DNA of 64,000 nt from Comamonadaceae bacterium OS-4. Lineage in GTDB: Bacteria > Pseudomonadota > Gammaproteobacteria > Burkholderiales > Burkholderiaceae_C. Shown here in pieces: positions 56,218 through 64,000 of the stretch. Position 1 is the stretch's first letter, and every line of letters starts with the position of its first letter. The stretch is from assembly GCA_027924025.1 (NCBI GenBank), contig AP026970.1, positions 1,634,501 through 1,698,500 on the forward strand, read 5' to 3'. Both the position numbers and the translations under genes were made by a program. Below the pieces are notes generated by a model, which was not told the origin of the DNA, ran no database searches, and saw only the letters and a list, made by a program, of their open reading frames with translations.

Positions 56218-56449
56218 CCCAGACGATGCGCCGGAGCTGTCCGAAGCCTTCTTCCAGACAGCTGACCGCTACGAGGGCGCGGTGCTTAAACCACGCGGCC
56301 GTCCGCGTGCAGCCAGCACCAAAGAAGCCGTGAAAATCCGCTTGGATGCGGATGTGTTGGCCGCATTGCGGGCTAGTGGCGATGGTTGGCAGACGCGCAT
56401 AAATGACTCACTTCGGTCATCGTTGCAATTGGCAGGAAAGTTAGGTTGA
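56177..56449 (+). CDS. brnA: BrnA antitoxin
   Basis: A 90-residue BrnA protein: an N-terminal toxin-binding part (TWTDPDDAPELSEAFFQTAD) and a C-terminal ribbon-helix-helix (VKIRLDADVLAALRASGDGW, QTRINDSLRSSL) that represses the operon. It is intact and overlaps the 3' end of brnT by 41 bases, the usual arrangement. Confidence 0.9.
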   Translation: MTAKKPTTPATWTDPDDAPELSEAFFQTADRYEGAVLKPRGRPRAASTKEAVKIRLDADVLAALRASGDGWQTRINDSLRSSLQLAGKLG

Positions 56450-56803
56450 TTTTTAGGTCTTATTGGCATATGGCCTTTATCCAGTAATCGCCATTTGGTA
56501 TTTTTTTGATAGTGGCCAGTTGTCTAGGCCGAGGTAAGACTTGTAGGTCAGTGCGTTTGATATTTTGGGTCGGGTGTCTGCATATGACCCCCTAGGTAAG
56601 TAACCAAACTCGTCAACGCCAGTCCGTCATCTCGGGGTTTTTAGATTAGCTGAGTAGTGATCTGCCGCTCAATCTTGTCGTCAAGCTCATGCGTGGGCTG
56701 GGTCACACTAGGCAATAAATTGCTCCGCCGCAGTGTGATTCGTGTTGTGTTCTCCCATGCGGGAGCTGTTAGCCTGGCCCAAGGTAGCCGTTACCATGCC
56801 GCC
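56450..56803. other. 354-base gene-free stretch
   Basis: No frame here has a recognisable protein. The base composition is more AT-rich than its surroundings. It contains a partial inverted repeat (GCCATT...AGTGGC near 56489-56516) and an interrupted repeat GGTCACACT/AGTGTGATTC near 56700-56743 that could be a regulator site before the PACE gene. Otherwise I see nothing definable. Confidence 0.4.
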
Positions 56804-57223
56804 ATGTCTCCTTTGCAACGTCGAATTCTTCAAGCTTGCCTGTACGAGGGCATTGCGATTGCCGTGGTCACGCCTACGCTGGCGCTGGCGTTTTCTCATC
56901 CGCCGGGTTCCGCTTTTGTGCTGGCGGCTGTAATGTCGAGCATTGCTCTCGTCTGGAACTATGTGTTCAACGCGCTGTTTGAGCGCTGGGAAGCGCGCCA
57001 GACCGTGCGGGGCCGATCACCCAAACGCCGTTTGGTGCACGGCCTGGGCTTCGAGGGGGGCTTGGCCATCATCCTCATGCCAGTGATGGCGTACTGGCTG
57101 GATATTTCACTTTGGGCGGCCTTTGTGGCGGATTTGGGGCTGCTGGCGTTTTTCTTTTTCTACACCGTCGGATTCACTTGGGCGTTTGACCGGATTTTTG
57201 GTTTGCCCGCATCGGCGCGGTAG
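56804..57223 (+). CDS. PACE-family efflux protein (bacterial transmembrane pair)
   Basis: A 139-residue inner-membrane protein with four helices arranged as two BTP units: RRILQACLYEGIAIAVVTPT with NYVFNALFERWEAR, then RLVHGLGFEGGLAIILMPVM with TVGFTWAFDRIFG. The Glu in YEGIAI corresponds to the conserved acidic residue of AceI-type chlorhexidine/diamine exporters. The open frame begins at 56657, but MSPLQRRI at 56804 is the family start. Confidence 0.9.
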   Translation: MSPLQRRILQACLYEGIAIAVVTPTLALAFSHPPGSAFVLAAVMSSIALVWNYVFNALFERWEARQTVRGRSPKRRLVHGLGFEGGLAIILMPVMAYWLDISLWAAFVADLGLLAFFFFYTVGFTWAFDRIFGLPASAR

Positions 57224-57237
57224 GGGGCTGTAGCGAG

Positions 57238-57648
57238 ATGACGCACATTCCCCCCATTCCCAAAAATGATTACGAGCGCATGGTGCTCCGCAATGTCGAG
57301 CAATACGGTTGGCATTGCACCGCAGTGGCTGCGGAAGCGGATGCAGCCACGCCGCCTTTTGCCTACACGGTGGGGCTGGCACAGCGCCATGGTCAGCCCG
57401 AAATCTTGGTGCGGGGCTTAGCGCCAGCGGTGGCGCACTCGATGTTGAGTGCATGCGCAGCCCGTTTGGCCGAAGGCCTGCCTTTGCCCCTCGGGACGCC
57501 TGTGCCCGGGTTGATAGATGGTCTTGCTTGCCGCTTTGTGGAATTGCCGCCCGAGCACTATGCCGATCACATGCTGACCGCCCTGTGGTGGCATGCAGGC
57601 CAGCCGTTTGTGGTGTACGAATTGCTGTCGCAGGCAAGCGAGGGCTGA
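57238..57648 (+). CDS. DUF4262 protein
   Basis: A 136-residue soluble protein of DUF4262 type: MVLRNVEQYGWHCTAVAAEA, PPFAYTVGLAQRHGQPEILV, and PPEHYADHML match the family. Function unknown. It follows the PACE gene by 14 bases and precedes a small membrane gene by 6, so all three may be cotranscribed. Confidence 0.87.
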   Translation: MTHIPPIPKNDYERMVLRNVEQYGWHCTAVAAEADAATPPFAYTVGLAQRHGQPEILVRGLAPAVAHSMLSACAARLAEGLPLPLGTPVPGLIDGLACRFVELPPEHYADHMLTALWWHAGQPFVVYELLSQASEG

Positions 57649-57654
57649 GCCGCC

Positions 57655-57891
57655 ATGACCTGGGCGATATTCATCGCAGTGGCCCTGGCGTCTTCGCTAG
57701 CGTGGCATCGCGCGGTGAGGAGCAAGGGTTGGGCGAACTTGGGCGCTGCTTGCACCAGTGTGGTGGTGTTTCAGGTGTTGGCTTTTGTGCAGCTGGGGTA
57801 TCTGGATCCGTTCTTCATCATCGGGATGGCGATGTCGGCACCGGTGGCGCTGCTGATTGCGGTGCTGGTGGGTGCGCTGGTCAAGCGCTGA
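57655..57891 (+). CDS. Small two-to-three-helix membrane protein
   Basis: A 78-residue hydrophobic protein with helices near residues 3-17, 30-48 and 52-74 (FIIGMAMSAPVALLIAVLVG). No family recognised. Supported by its 6-base spacing from the DUF4262 stop, an in-frame hydrophobic pattern and clean start; still only a plausible gene. Confidence 0.6.
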   Translation: MTWAIFIAVALASSLAWHRAVRSKGWANLGAACTSVVVFQVLAFVQLGYLDPFFIIGMAMSAPVALLIAVLVGALVKR

Positions 57892-57976
57892 CTGAGCTCC
57901 GCTAGCGCTCCAACAGGAGGCTTCAACAGCAAGAACGCCCTTATAGTGCCGAGGGTTGTTGTTTGGTAGCGAAATC

Positions 57977-59551
57977 ATGAAAAAAGCATTGAGCGTGTTG
58001 GCCATGGCCGTGTTGTCTGTCCCGGTGCTTGCAGGTGTGCCCGAGGGCATGGAGGCTTACAGCAAATTCCGATATCCCGACGCGCGCAAGGAGCTGACGG
58101 AGCCAGCCGCTGCCGGTGACGTCGAGGCGATGGCGGCGATGGGTGAAATGCTGGCCCGCGGATTGGGTGGCCCGCGCGACGAATTGAAGGCCCGCGACTA
58201 CATCCTCCGGGCGCAAGACGGCGGGTCCGTGCGAGCGAGCTATGTGTTGGGTACCCTGTACCTCAACGGCAACTTGGTTGCAAAAGACGAGGCCAAAGGC
58301 GTCGATCTCGTCAAAAAAGCGGCGGATTTGAACTACCCCCCAGCGCAATCGTTGCTGGGATTCTGGATCAGCCGAGGGCTAAACGGCCAGGAGAAAAACG
58401 AAACCCTGGGCATGGCGTGGTACGGCAAAGCTGCAAGCCAAAATGACGCAAACGGCATGTTCTGGATGGGGGACGCGATTGAATACGGACGGGCTGGTGT
58501 CGCGCAAGACTTGTTGGTCGCGTTGGACTGGTACAAGAAGAGTGGCGACAGACAAAACGTGAACGGGATGGTGTCGGCCGGGCGCATGTATGCGATGGGT
58601 AAAGGGGTAGCTGCCGATGGGAGTGAAGCGCTGCGTTGGCTCAAACGCGGGGTGGTGCTCGGAAATGCCAGTAGCTATCTCTGGATTGGCAGCGTCTATG
58701 AGTTCGGGCGGGGTGGCATCGCCAAATCGCCATCGCAGGCCTATGCGTGGTACGCAGCCTCGCCCGCCAACGCATTACCTGACACTCAGAAAGCTGTGAA
58801 TGAGGGTAAAGAGCGCCTGACCAAGGTGCTGAGTCCGCAGGAGGTGGAAGAAGCGCTCAAGGTTTCCAAAACCCTGCTGGGCCAAACCATCATGGCGGAA
58901 GCAATGGCATCTGCCACGCGCGCAGCACCCACACCTCAGCCCCCAAAGGGAGGGTCTGGTAGCGGAGTGTTCGTGAGCAAACGTGGTGAGGTGTTGACCA
59001 ATGAACACGTGATTCAAGGCTGTGAAAAGATCCGCATCCAACCCTTGGGCTTGGATGCCAAGGTACTCGCCAAAGATGCCAAGAACGACTTGGCGCTCCT
59101 GAGGTTGGAAGGGCAAGTCACCACCCCCGTCAAGCTGCGCAGCGGCAAAGGCATCCGCTTGGGCGATGAGCTGGTGGCGATTGGCTATCCGCTCAGGGGA
59201 TTGCTTTCCTCGGGGCCGATTGTGACGACCGGTATTGTCAATGCCCTCAGCGGCGTGAATGACGACACCTCGGTGTTTCAAATGTCGGCAACCGTACAAC
59301 CCGGCTCCAGCGGTGGCCCCATCGTGGACATGACCGGCAGCCTGGTCGGCTTGGTCAAGGCGCGGCTCTTGCCCAACACCCCGATTGCCGCACAAAACGT
59401 GAATTTCGGCATCAATTGGGCGACGGTGAATGGATTCCTTGATGCGCATGGGGTGGAAGTCGTGCCACAGGCGCCAAATGCCAAGAACACCACCATCGCT
59501 GATGTGACAGCGCAGGTACAAAAATCCACCGTTGGGGTTGTTTGTTATTGA
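57977..59551 (+). CDS. Sel1-repeat / trypsin-like serine protease fusion
   Basis: A 524-residue exported protein (signal peptide about 1-20, cleaved near VLAG). About residues 25-300 are Sel1 repeats (EAMAAMGEMLARGLGGPRD, SVRASYVLGTLYLNGN, ANGMFWMGDAIEYGRAG). From about 330 a DegP-like chymotrypsin-fold protease follows with all three catalytic residues: His in LTNEHVIQG, Asp in AKNDLALLRLEG and Ser in QPGSSGGPIVD. No PDZ domain. The Sel1 part may bring substrates or partners; the target is unknown. Confidence 0.88.
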   Translation: MKKALSVLAMAVLSVPVLAGVPEGMEAYSKFRYPDARKELTEPAAAGDVEAMAAMGEMLARGLGGPRDELKARDYILRAQDGGSVRASYVLGTLYLNGNLVAKDEAKGVDLVKKAADLNYPPAQSLLGFWISRGLNGQEKNETLGMAWYGKAASQNDANGMFWMGDAIEYGRAGVAQDLLVALDWYKKSGDRQNVNGMVSAGRMYAMGKGVAADGSEALRWLKRGVVLGNASSYLWIGSVYEFGRGGIAKSPSQAYAWYAASPANALPDTQKAVNEGKERLTKVLSPQEVEEALKVSKTLLGQTIMAEAMASATRAAPTPQPPKGGSGSGVFVSKRGEVLTNEHVIQGCEKIRIQPLGLDAKVLAKDAKNDLALLRLEGQVTTPVKLRSGKGIRLGDELVAIGYPLRGLLSSGPIVTTGIVNALSGVNDDTSVFQMSATVQPGSSGGPIVDMTGSLVGLVKARLLPNTPIAAQNVNFGINWATVNGFLDAHGVEVVPQAPNAKNTTIADVTAQVQKSTVGVVCY

Positions 59552-59614
59552 AAACAAGTGCCACTGAAATGCACTTTCAGGTGGCTAGCTACCTGCGCCC
59601 CGCCATTGCGGGCC

Positions 59615-60454
59615 TCAAGCCTCTGCCCGATAGGGAATCGCCATTTCAGCTTGTTGATCGTCTTCGGGCCAATAGCCTTTGCGCCCATAGTGGCGGTGCA
59701 CTGCGATTTCCATCTCTCGGTCCAGAGGCAGGTCTGCGTCGAAGTGGGGCGCCAGCTTCAGGGCCTCGCGGCTCAGGTCGATCGCCACCGCCTGCTTGCT
59801 CCAGCTCACGTGTTTGATCCACTGGGTGGCGACCAGCACATCGTGCCCCATCCACCAGTTGCTGGTGCTCACCACCAGGTAGCGGATGGCCCAAGTGTGG
59901 TCGTCGACCAGCAGGCCTTTCACATGGCCTATTTCGCCGTCATTGGCCTCGATGTGGTAGCCGATGACGGCTTCGCAGCTGCGCAGGTGCGGGTCTTGGT
60001 CTTGCTCGCGGGCTTCTGCCATGGCTTGAATGCTGTTGGCTTGCGCGCGTATGGCTGCGGGTGAGCCGTAGCCAGCATAGCCCGGCAACAGCAGGCCCGG
60101 ATAGGCAGCGCCGCCCCACAAGCCGATGCCGCCCCAGTAGTAGGGGTAGTTGTAGTAGTCCAGGTATTCGGTTTCGTGCTGGCGGGTGACCGGCATGTCG
60201 GTGTCAATGGGCGGGCTGTTTTCAATCTGGTCGCGGGTGAGCGATACCGGCAGCTTGTGGGCGTCCCAGTTGGGCTTGCCCGCGCCCATTGGCGAAATCA
60301 GCACCTTGCGGCTGGAAAACCAGGTGCCGGTCTGCACGACCAAGTAGCGGATGCCCCAGGCCTCGTCATCGAAATAGAGGTCGGTGACCTCGCCAACCGG
60401 GCCATCGGTGGCCTCGATAGCGAGTTTTTGCAGGTCTTTGCTGAGGCGGAGCAT
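59615..60454 (-). CDS. Double PRC-barrel domain protein
   Basis: A 279-residue protein with two PRC-barrels: about 1-85 (LQKLAIEATDGPVGEVTDLY, IRYLVVQTGTWFSSRKVLIS) and about 150-235 (EAVIGYHIEANDGEIGHVKG, IRYLVVSTSNWWMGHDVLV), joined by an aromatic/Gly-rich stretch (YLDYYNYPYYWGGIGLWGG). No signal peptide. Start at ATG 60454; the longer frame upstream is AraC-gene shadow. PRC-barrels are protein-interaction or RNA-processing folds; function here unknown. Confidence 0.87.
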   Translation of the reverse strand: MLRLSKDLQKLAIEATDGPVGEVTDLYFDDEAWGIRYLVVQTGTWFSSRKVLISPMGAGKPNWDAHKLPVSLTRDQIENSPPIDTDMPVTRQHETEYLDYYNYPYYWGGIGLWGGAAYPGLLLPGYAGYGSPAAIRAQANSIQAMAEAREQDQDPHLRSCEAVIGYHIEANDGEIGHVKGLLVDDHTWAIRYLVVSTSNWWMGHDVLVATQWIKHVSWSKQAVAIDLSREALKLAPHFDADLPLDREMEIAVHRHYGRKGYWPEDDQQAEMAIPYRAEA

Positions 60455-60564
60455 AGGGGCTACTTTCAAAGGGGGGAGCCGCAGCTCCGTGACACAGAAG
60501 CCCACGATGCGCCCCCGACTCGCTTTGCGTCTGTGCGCAACGGCACATGCTCCGAATTCACAAT

Positions 60565-60619
60565 GAAATAGGCCTCTAGCGCACGATGAATATGCGCCTA
60601 TAGCTATTATTTTGATAGC
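60565..60619 (-). repeat. Dispersed palindromic repeat, copy 9 (full length)
   Basis: On the minus strand GCTATCAAAATAATAGCTAT, then AGGCGCATATTCATCGTGCG and CTAGAGGCCTATT. It holds the stop codon of the AraC gene. Confidence 0.78.
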
Positions 60620-61437
60620 GTTTTGCTCTGGAAGTAACTCGGCGCCTTGCCCATTGCCTGCTTGAACATGGCCGAGAACGCGCTGTCGCTGGCGTAGCCG
60701 CTGGCGGCTGCCACTTGGGCAATCGGCACGCCACGGGCGAGCTGGGGCAGGGCGTGGGCCAACACCGCCTGGGTGCGCCATTGCTGGTAGCTGGTGCCCA
60801 GCTCGTCGCGGAACAAGCGGGCCACCGTGCGCTCGCTGGCGCCCACCTCGGCCACCCATTCGCGCAGCTGGTTTTTCTCGGCCGGGTCGCGCAGCACGGC
60901 CTCGCACAGGGCGCGCAGGCGCTTGTCACCCAGCACCGGGTGCGGCATAGGCACGCCAAGTGCCTGGGTGTCGGCGTGTCGAATTTCGTCCAGCGCCAGG
61001 GCCATGACAGCGTCTTCGCGCGGGCCGGGCTCGCTGCCCTGCAGCGCGCCTATCAGCTCGCGCAGCAGCGGGCTGACCACCAGCACCCGGCAGTCCGCCC
61101 AGCTGGCGGGCAGGGCGGCGGGGGCGATGTCTACCGTGCGCAGTTCGGCGCTCTCCAGCACCACCACGGTGTGCTGCACTTGGGGCGGAATCCACACCGC
61201 GCGGCTGGGCGGCACGATGAAGGTGGTTTCGCAAGCGCCTTGGGTCACGGTGACCTGCATCAGGCCACTGGCGCAATAGGTGAACTGCGACCACGCGTGT
61301 TGATGCGGCTCGATGTGCGCGTTCATGGCCAGCGCACGGCCTCGGCTGCGCACCGGGCGCTGGGCGGTGGGCGGGCGGCGGGGCGAGGTGTCGCTCTGCA
61401 CCGTATGCAGGCGGGCGGGTTTGGTGGCGCGGGTCAT
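60607..61437 (-). CDS. AraC-family regulator with cupin sensor domain
   Basis: A 276-residue transcription factor: an N-terminal cupin (NAHIEPHQHAWSQFTYCASG, VWIPPQVQHTVVVLES) and a C-terminal AraC HTH (VAEVGASERTVARLFRDELG, QVAAASGYASDSAFSAMFKQ). It is divergent from the MFS gene 80 bases away and probably controls it. Its last codons and stop are in a repeat copy. Confidence 0.9.
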   Translation of the reverse strand: MTRATKPARLHTVQSDTSPRRPPTAQRPVRSRGRALAMNAHIEPHQHAWSQFTYCASGLMQVTVTQGACETTFIVPPSRAVWIPPQVQHTVVVLESAELRTVDIAPAALPASWADCRVLVVSPLLRELIGALQGSEPGPREDAVMALALDEIRHADTQALGVPMPHPVLGDKRLRALCEAVLRDPAEKNQLREWVAEVGASERTVARLFRDELGTSYQQWRTQAVLAHALPQLARGVPIAQVAAASGYASDSAFSAMFKQAMGKAPSYFQSKTLSK

Positions 61438-61517
61438 GGGGCAGGTTTGGCGGGTTTTCGATGATTATTGTCTTTTTGTCGCATTTCAGAAAACCGGCCC
61501 AGTCGTAGGATGAGTGC

Positions 61518-62747
61518 ATGACTACTGCCACCATGCCTGCTGCCGCCGTTGCGGCCCCTTTCAAACAAGACGCCACCGTGATCGGCCTGATCGGCCTGGC
61601 CCACGGCAGCTCGCACTTCGGGCACTTGATACTGCCGCTGCTGTTTCCGGTGTTTATGCAGGAGTTCGGCCTCAATTACTCGCAGCTGGGCTTGCTGATG
61701 ACCGCGTTTTTTGTGGTGTCTGGCGTGGGGCAGGCGTGTGCCGGTTTTGTGGTGGACCGCTTCGGGGCACGGCCGCTGCTGTTCATGGCGCTGAGCCTGT
61801 TTGTGGTGGCCTGTGTGCTGGCGTCGTTTGCGAGCAGCTATGCCGGCCTGATGCTGGTGGCAGTGTTGGCGGGCTTGGGCAACGCGACCTTCCATCCGGT
61901 GGACTTCACCATCCTGAACCAGCGGGTGTCTGCACCGCGGCTGGGCTACGCCTTCAGCGCCCACGGGCTGAGTGGCAATTTGGGCTGGGCACTGGCACCG
62001 GTGTTTTTTGCCAGCCTGGGCGCTGTCATCGGCTGGCGCCAAACGTATCTGGCCGCCGCTTTGCTGTTTGTGGTGGTGATTGCCGTGCTGGCGAGCCAGC
62101 GGCATTACCTGCACACCACGGTGGCCCGAAAAGTGGCCCCCGTGGCTGGCGGGGGCAAGGCGGAGCACGACATGGCGTTCATGAAACTGCCGGTGGTGTG
62201 GTGGTGTTTCGGCTTCTTTTTGCTCTCGACCATGACCCTGGCCGTGGTGCAGAGTTATGCGGTCTCCATCCTGAAGGCGATGCACGGGGTCAGCTTTGAG
62301 GCGGCCACGTACACCATCTCGTCGTACATGCTGTTTGGGGCGGTGGGCATGTTTATCGGCGGATTTGTGGCGGCCAAGTCCAAGCACTCAGACCGTGTAG
62401 TCGCCATGGCCATGGCCGCGGGTGCGGTCTTGCTCGCGCTGTGCGGCACCGGTTGGCTGGGTGCTACCGGCACCATGGTGGTGTTGGCGATCACGGGTTT
62501 TGCGGTGGGTATCGGCGGCCCTTCGCGCGACATGATGATCAAAAAAGCCACCCCCAAGGGCGCAACCGGCCGGGTATATGGCTTGGTGTATTCGGGCCTC
62601 GACACGGGTTTTGCCATCTCGCCTTTGGTGTTCGGGGTGTTCATGGACCGGGGCTGGTATGGCGCCACTTTGCTCGGTGCGGCGCTGGTGTTACTGCTGA
62701 GCGTGGGGGCCGCGCTGGGGGTGGGCCGCCGCACTTCCGTGCCATAG
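61518..62747 (+). CDS. MFS transporter
   Basis: A 409-residue major facilitator with 12 hydrophobic segments; helix-loop signatures near VVDRFGARPLLFMALSLFVV (between helices 2 and 3) and GLAHGSSHFGHLILPLLFPV at the N-terminus resemble the fosmidomycin-resistance/FsrA-like branch. Substrate unknown; an efflux role fits the divergent AraC regulator. Confidence 0.88.
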   Translation: MTTATMPAAAVAAPFKQDATVIGLIGLAHGSSHFGHLILPLLFPVFMQEFGLNYSQLGLLMTAFFVVSGVGQACAGFVVDRFGARPLLFMALSLFVVACVLASFASSYAGLMLVAVLAGLGNATFHPVDFTILNQRVSAPRLGYAFSAHGLSGNLGWALAPVFFASLGAVIGWRQTYLAAALLFVVVIAVLASQRHYLHTTVARKVAPVAGGGKAEHDMAFMKLPVVWWCFGFFLLSTMTLAVVQSYAVSILKAMHGVSFEAATYTISSYMLFGAVGMFIGGFVAAKSKHSDRVVAMAMAAGAVLLALCGTGWLGATGTMVVLAITGFAVGIGGPSRDMMIKKATPKGATGRVYGLVYSGLDTGFAISPLVFGVFMDRGWYGATLLGAALVLLLSVGAALGVGRRTSVP

Positions 62748-62893
62748 CAGACAGACCGCAGCGCCCCTGCTGCCTAAGCTTCATGCATCGGATCTCTCGC
62801 CCCTGACAACGCAGGTGCAAGAGAGAAGAAGCGTGACGCAGTGCCTTCTCTGGAGTTGCGTCCCGATTTTTGTGACGCCAACCAGGAAGCACC

Positions 62894-63109
62894 ATGCAAC
62901 TCCAAAAATCCAAGGCCTTTGCGGCCATTTATGCAGTCACCCTGGCCAGCCTGGCCGGCTGTGCAGGCATGTCATCGCAAGAAAAAGGCACCGCCATCGG
63001 TGCCGGTGTAGGCGCCGTGGGCGGTGCGGTCCTGGGGGGCGGCACTTTGGGCACCCTGGGCGGCGCAGCCGTGGGCGGCGTGATCGGCCATGAGGTCACC
63101 AAACCGTGA
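62894..63109 (+). CDS. OsmB-like glycine-zipper lipoprotein
   Basis: A 71-residue lipoprotein: signal with lipobox LAGC (Cys23), then a glycine zipper (GTAIGAGVGAVGGAVLGGGT, LGGAAVGGVIGHEVTK). Similar small lipoproteins are osmotically or envelope-stress induced. AGGAAG precedes the ATG. First of four co-directional stress-type genes. Confidence 0.87.
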   Translation: MQLQKSKAFAAIYAVTLASLAGCAGMSSQEKGTAIGAGVGAVGGAVLGGGTLGTLGGAAVGGVIGHEVTKP

Positions 63110-63159
63110 GACGGCATCTGCCGCCTCTGTTTATCGATACCACTGAGAAGGACATTCCC

Positions 63160-63450
63160 ATGAGCTATACCAATCCGCTTTCCAACGCCAACGGCCCCCT
63201 CGAGTCAGATGTCATGCCCGTGCTCAACCACGCCGCCCAGCAAGCCGATGGCTTGTTGCAACGCGGCGCTGATGCCTTGCGTGAAAACCGTACCTTTCTT
63301 CAGGAAGGTGCAGAGCGCACCCAGGCGCAAGTCAACACCTATGTGCGTGAAGAGCCACTCAAGTCGCTGCTGATGGCAGCCGCAGCCGGCGCTGTGCTCA
63401 TGGGCGTGGTGGGTTTGATGCTGCGTGGTCGTTCACACCACAGCCATTGA
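63160..63450 (+). CDS. ElaB/YqjD/DUF883-family membrane-anchored protein
   Basis: A 96-residue protein: a helical N-terminal part (LNHAAQQADGLLQRGADALR), then EEPLKSLLMAAAAGAVLMGV with one C-terminal membrane helix and a short basic/His tail. This is the DUF883 layout; E. coli YqjD and ElaB anchor ribosomes to the membrane in stationary phase. Start chosen at ATG 63160. Confidence 0.87.
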   Translation: MSYTNPLSNANGPLESDVMPVLNHAAQQADGLLQRGADALRENRTFLQEGAERTQAQVNTYVREEPLKSLLMAAAAGAVLMGVVGLMLRGRSHHSH

Positions 63451-63453
63451 ACT

Positions 63454-63843
63454 ATGGCCGCACAAACAACCCGTGCGGCCGTTGCAGTCTGGGCGCTGTT
63501 ACAACAGCGCCCGGATTTGTTGCTGGAACATGCCCAAGCCTATGCCGACCTGTTGCGCGATGAAAGCACAACCTGGGCGGCTTTTTGGCTTGTCAAAGGT
63601 TTGTGGTTGATTGGCGCAGTGTTGCTGGCCTTTGTGGGTCTCACCCTTGCAGGGGTGGCGGTGATGTTGGGCAGCGTATTGCCTGTGGGCTGGGGCGTGC
63701 TGGTTGTGGTGCCCTCGGTCGCATTGTTGGGTGCGCTGTTTTGTGGATGGGCTGTGGTGCGGGGGCCTGCTGCTCCGGGCCTGGATGAAATGCGGGTGCA
63801 ATGGGAGGCTGACCGCAATATGTTGTCGCCGGGCGGGCTATGA
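63454..63843 (+). CDS. YqjE-like (phage-holin superfamily) membrane protein
   Basis: A 129-residue protein with two central membrane helices (FWLVKGLWLIGAVLLAFVGL, and LPVGWGVLVVVPSVALLGAL). It matches the position of YqjE in the yqjD-yqjE-yqjK cluster. It starts 3 bases after the previous stop and overlaps the next gene by 4 bases. Despite the family's name there is no prophage here. Confidence 0.8.
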   Translation: MAAQTTRAAVAVWALLQQRPDLLLEHAQAYADLLRDESTTWAAFWLVKGLWLIGAVLLAFVGLTLAGVAVMLGSVLPVGWGVLVVVPSVALLGALFCGWAVVRGPAAPGLDEMRVQWEADRNMLSPGGL

Positions 63844-64000
63844 CGATCGCCAGCCCCGTGGTCACCACACCCGCGCAGCGCCTGGAGGCGAGTCGCCTCA
63901 ACATGCAGCAGGTGTTAAAGGCGGACGCTTGGCCCGAGCTGGTCATGGCGCGCCAAGCTGCCAGGCAGCTGGCGCAACATTACCCTTTGGCAACCGTGCT
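63840..64000 (+). CDS. Fourth gene of the stress cluster (cut by the window edge)
   Basis: The first 53 codons are seen (MTIASPVVTTPAQRLEASRL and following), starting at an ATGA overlap with the YqjE-like gene. The short amphipathic, Arg/Gln-rich start followed by HYPLATV resembles a YqjK-like protein, but too little is present to be sure. Confidence 0.6.
   Translation, partial: MTIASPVVTTPAQRLEASRLNMQQVLKADAWPELVMARQAARQLAQHYPLATV

Noticed and set aside
59555-59592. Hairpin after the Sel1-protease gene as a terminator
   Set aside because: GCCACTGAAA and TTTCAGGTGGC pair only with a bulge and no T-run follows.
63454-63843. Holin-family similarity suggesting a prophage
   Set aside because: The context is the ElaB/YqjD-like stress cluster and no phage structural, lysis or integrase genes are present.

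Overview
The window is a 64 kb piece of chromosome from a betaproteobacterium, most likely a Rhodoferax-like member of the Comamonadaceae (Burkholderiales). This rests on the gene neighbourhoods (EarP-type EF-P modification, rpsF-priB-rpsR-rplI, hom-thrC-moeA-moaD-moaE-clpB), the protein flavour, and a dispersed palindromic mini-repeat that I associate with this family. No rRNA, insertion sequence, prophage or CRISPR array is visible. Both edges cut genes: earP on the left and a small stress-cluster gene on the right.

Layout. 1-12.8 kb is housekeeping: earP, uvrC, pgsA, hupB, tRNA-Val, ppiD, tRNA-His, a quinone oxidoreductase, surE-pcm-nlpD, rlmD, a small lipoprotein and a Bax-inhibitor-1 protein. 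13.0-27.3 kb is an iron island. It holds a leftward operon for a TonB-dependent siderophore receptor, PiuC, TonB, ExbB, ExbD and HemP; bfd; a Sel1-repeat gene; a four-gene imelysin / di-haem cytochrome / imelysin-like / DUF1513 operon; bacterioferritin; and a compact three-gene operon ending in a DUF2325 protein. Two clear Fur boxes and one weaker one mark the operon starts. 27.2-33.0 kb holds ppsR and ppsA, divergently arranged, and a fused DUF4212/sodium-solute symporter. 33.0-48.7 kb is again housekeeping: rpsF-priB-rpsR-rplI, dnaB, PIN-PhoH, bcp, an Mth938-like gene, an AlaA-type aminotransferase, hom, thrC, moeA-moaD-moaE and clpB. 48.8-64 kb is more accessory: a TfoX-like protein, a YehZYXW-type osmoprotectant ABC transporter, a HepT/MntA toxin-antitoxin pair, a frameshifted BrnT next to an intact BrnA, a PACE efflux protein, a DUF4262 gene, a Sel1-repeat/trypsin-like protease fusion, a double PRC-barrel protein, a divergent AraC/MFS pair and an envelope-stress cluster (glycine-zipper lipoprotein, ElaB/YqjD-like, YqjE-like, a fourth gene cut by the edge).

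How the parts work together. The iron island couples uptake (receptor, TonB-ExbBD), intracellular release and storage (PiuC, Bfd, Bfr) and periplasmic or envelope iron handling (imelysins plus di-haem protein). Its least understood member is the Fur-type promoter at 25.43 kb driving two small proteins and a DUF2325 coiled-coil protein. Running through the whole window are at least nine copies of a 30-60 bp palindromic repeat. Several have been captured by genes: they supply stop codons for four genes, part of the signal peptide of an imelysin-like protein and an internal stretch of MoeA.
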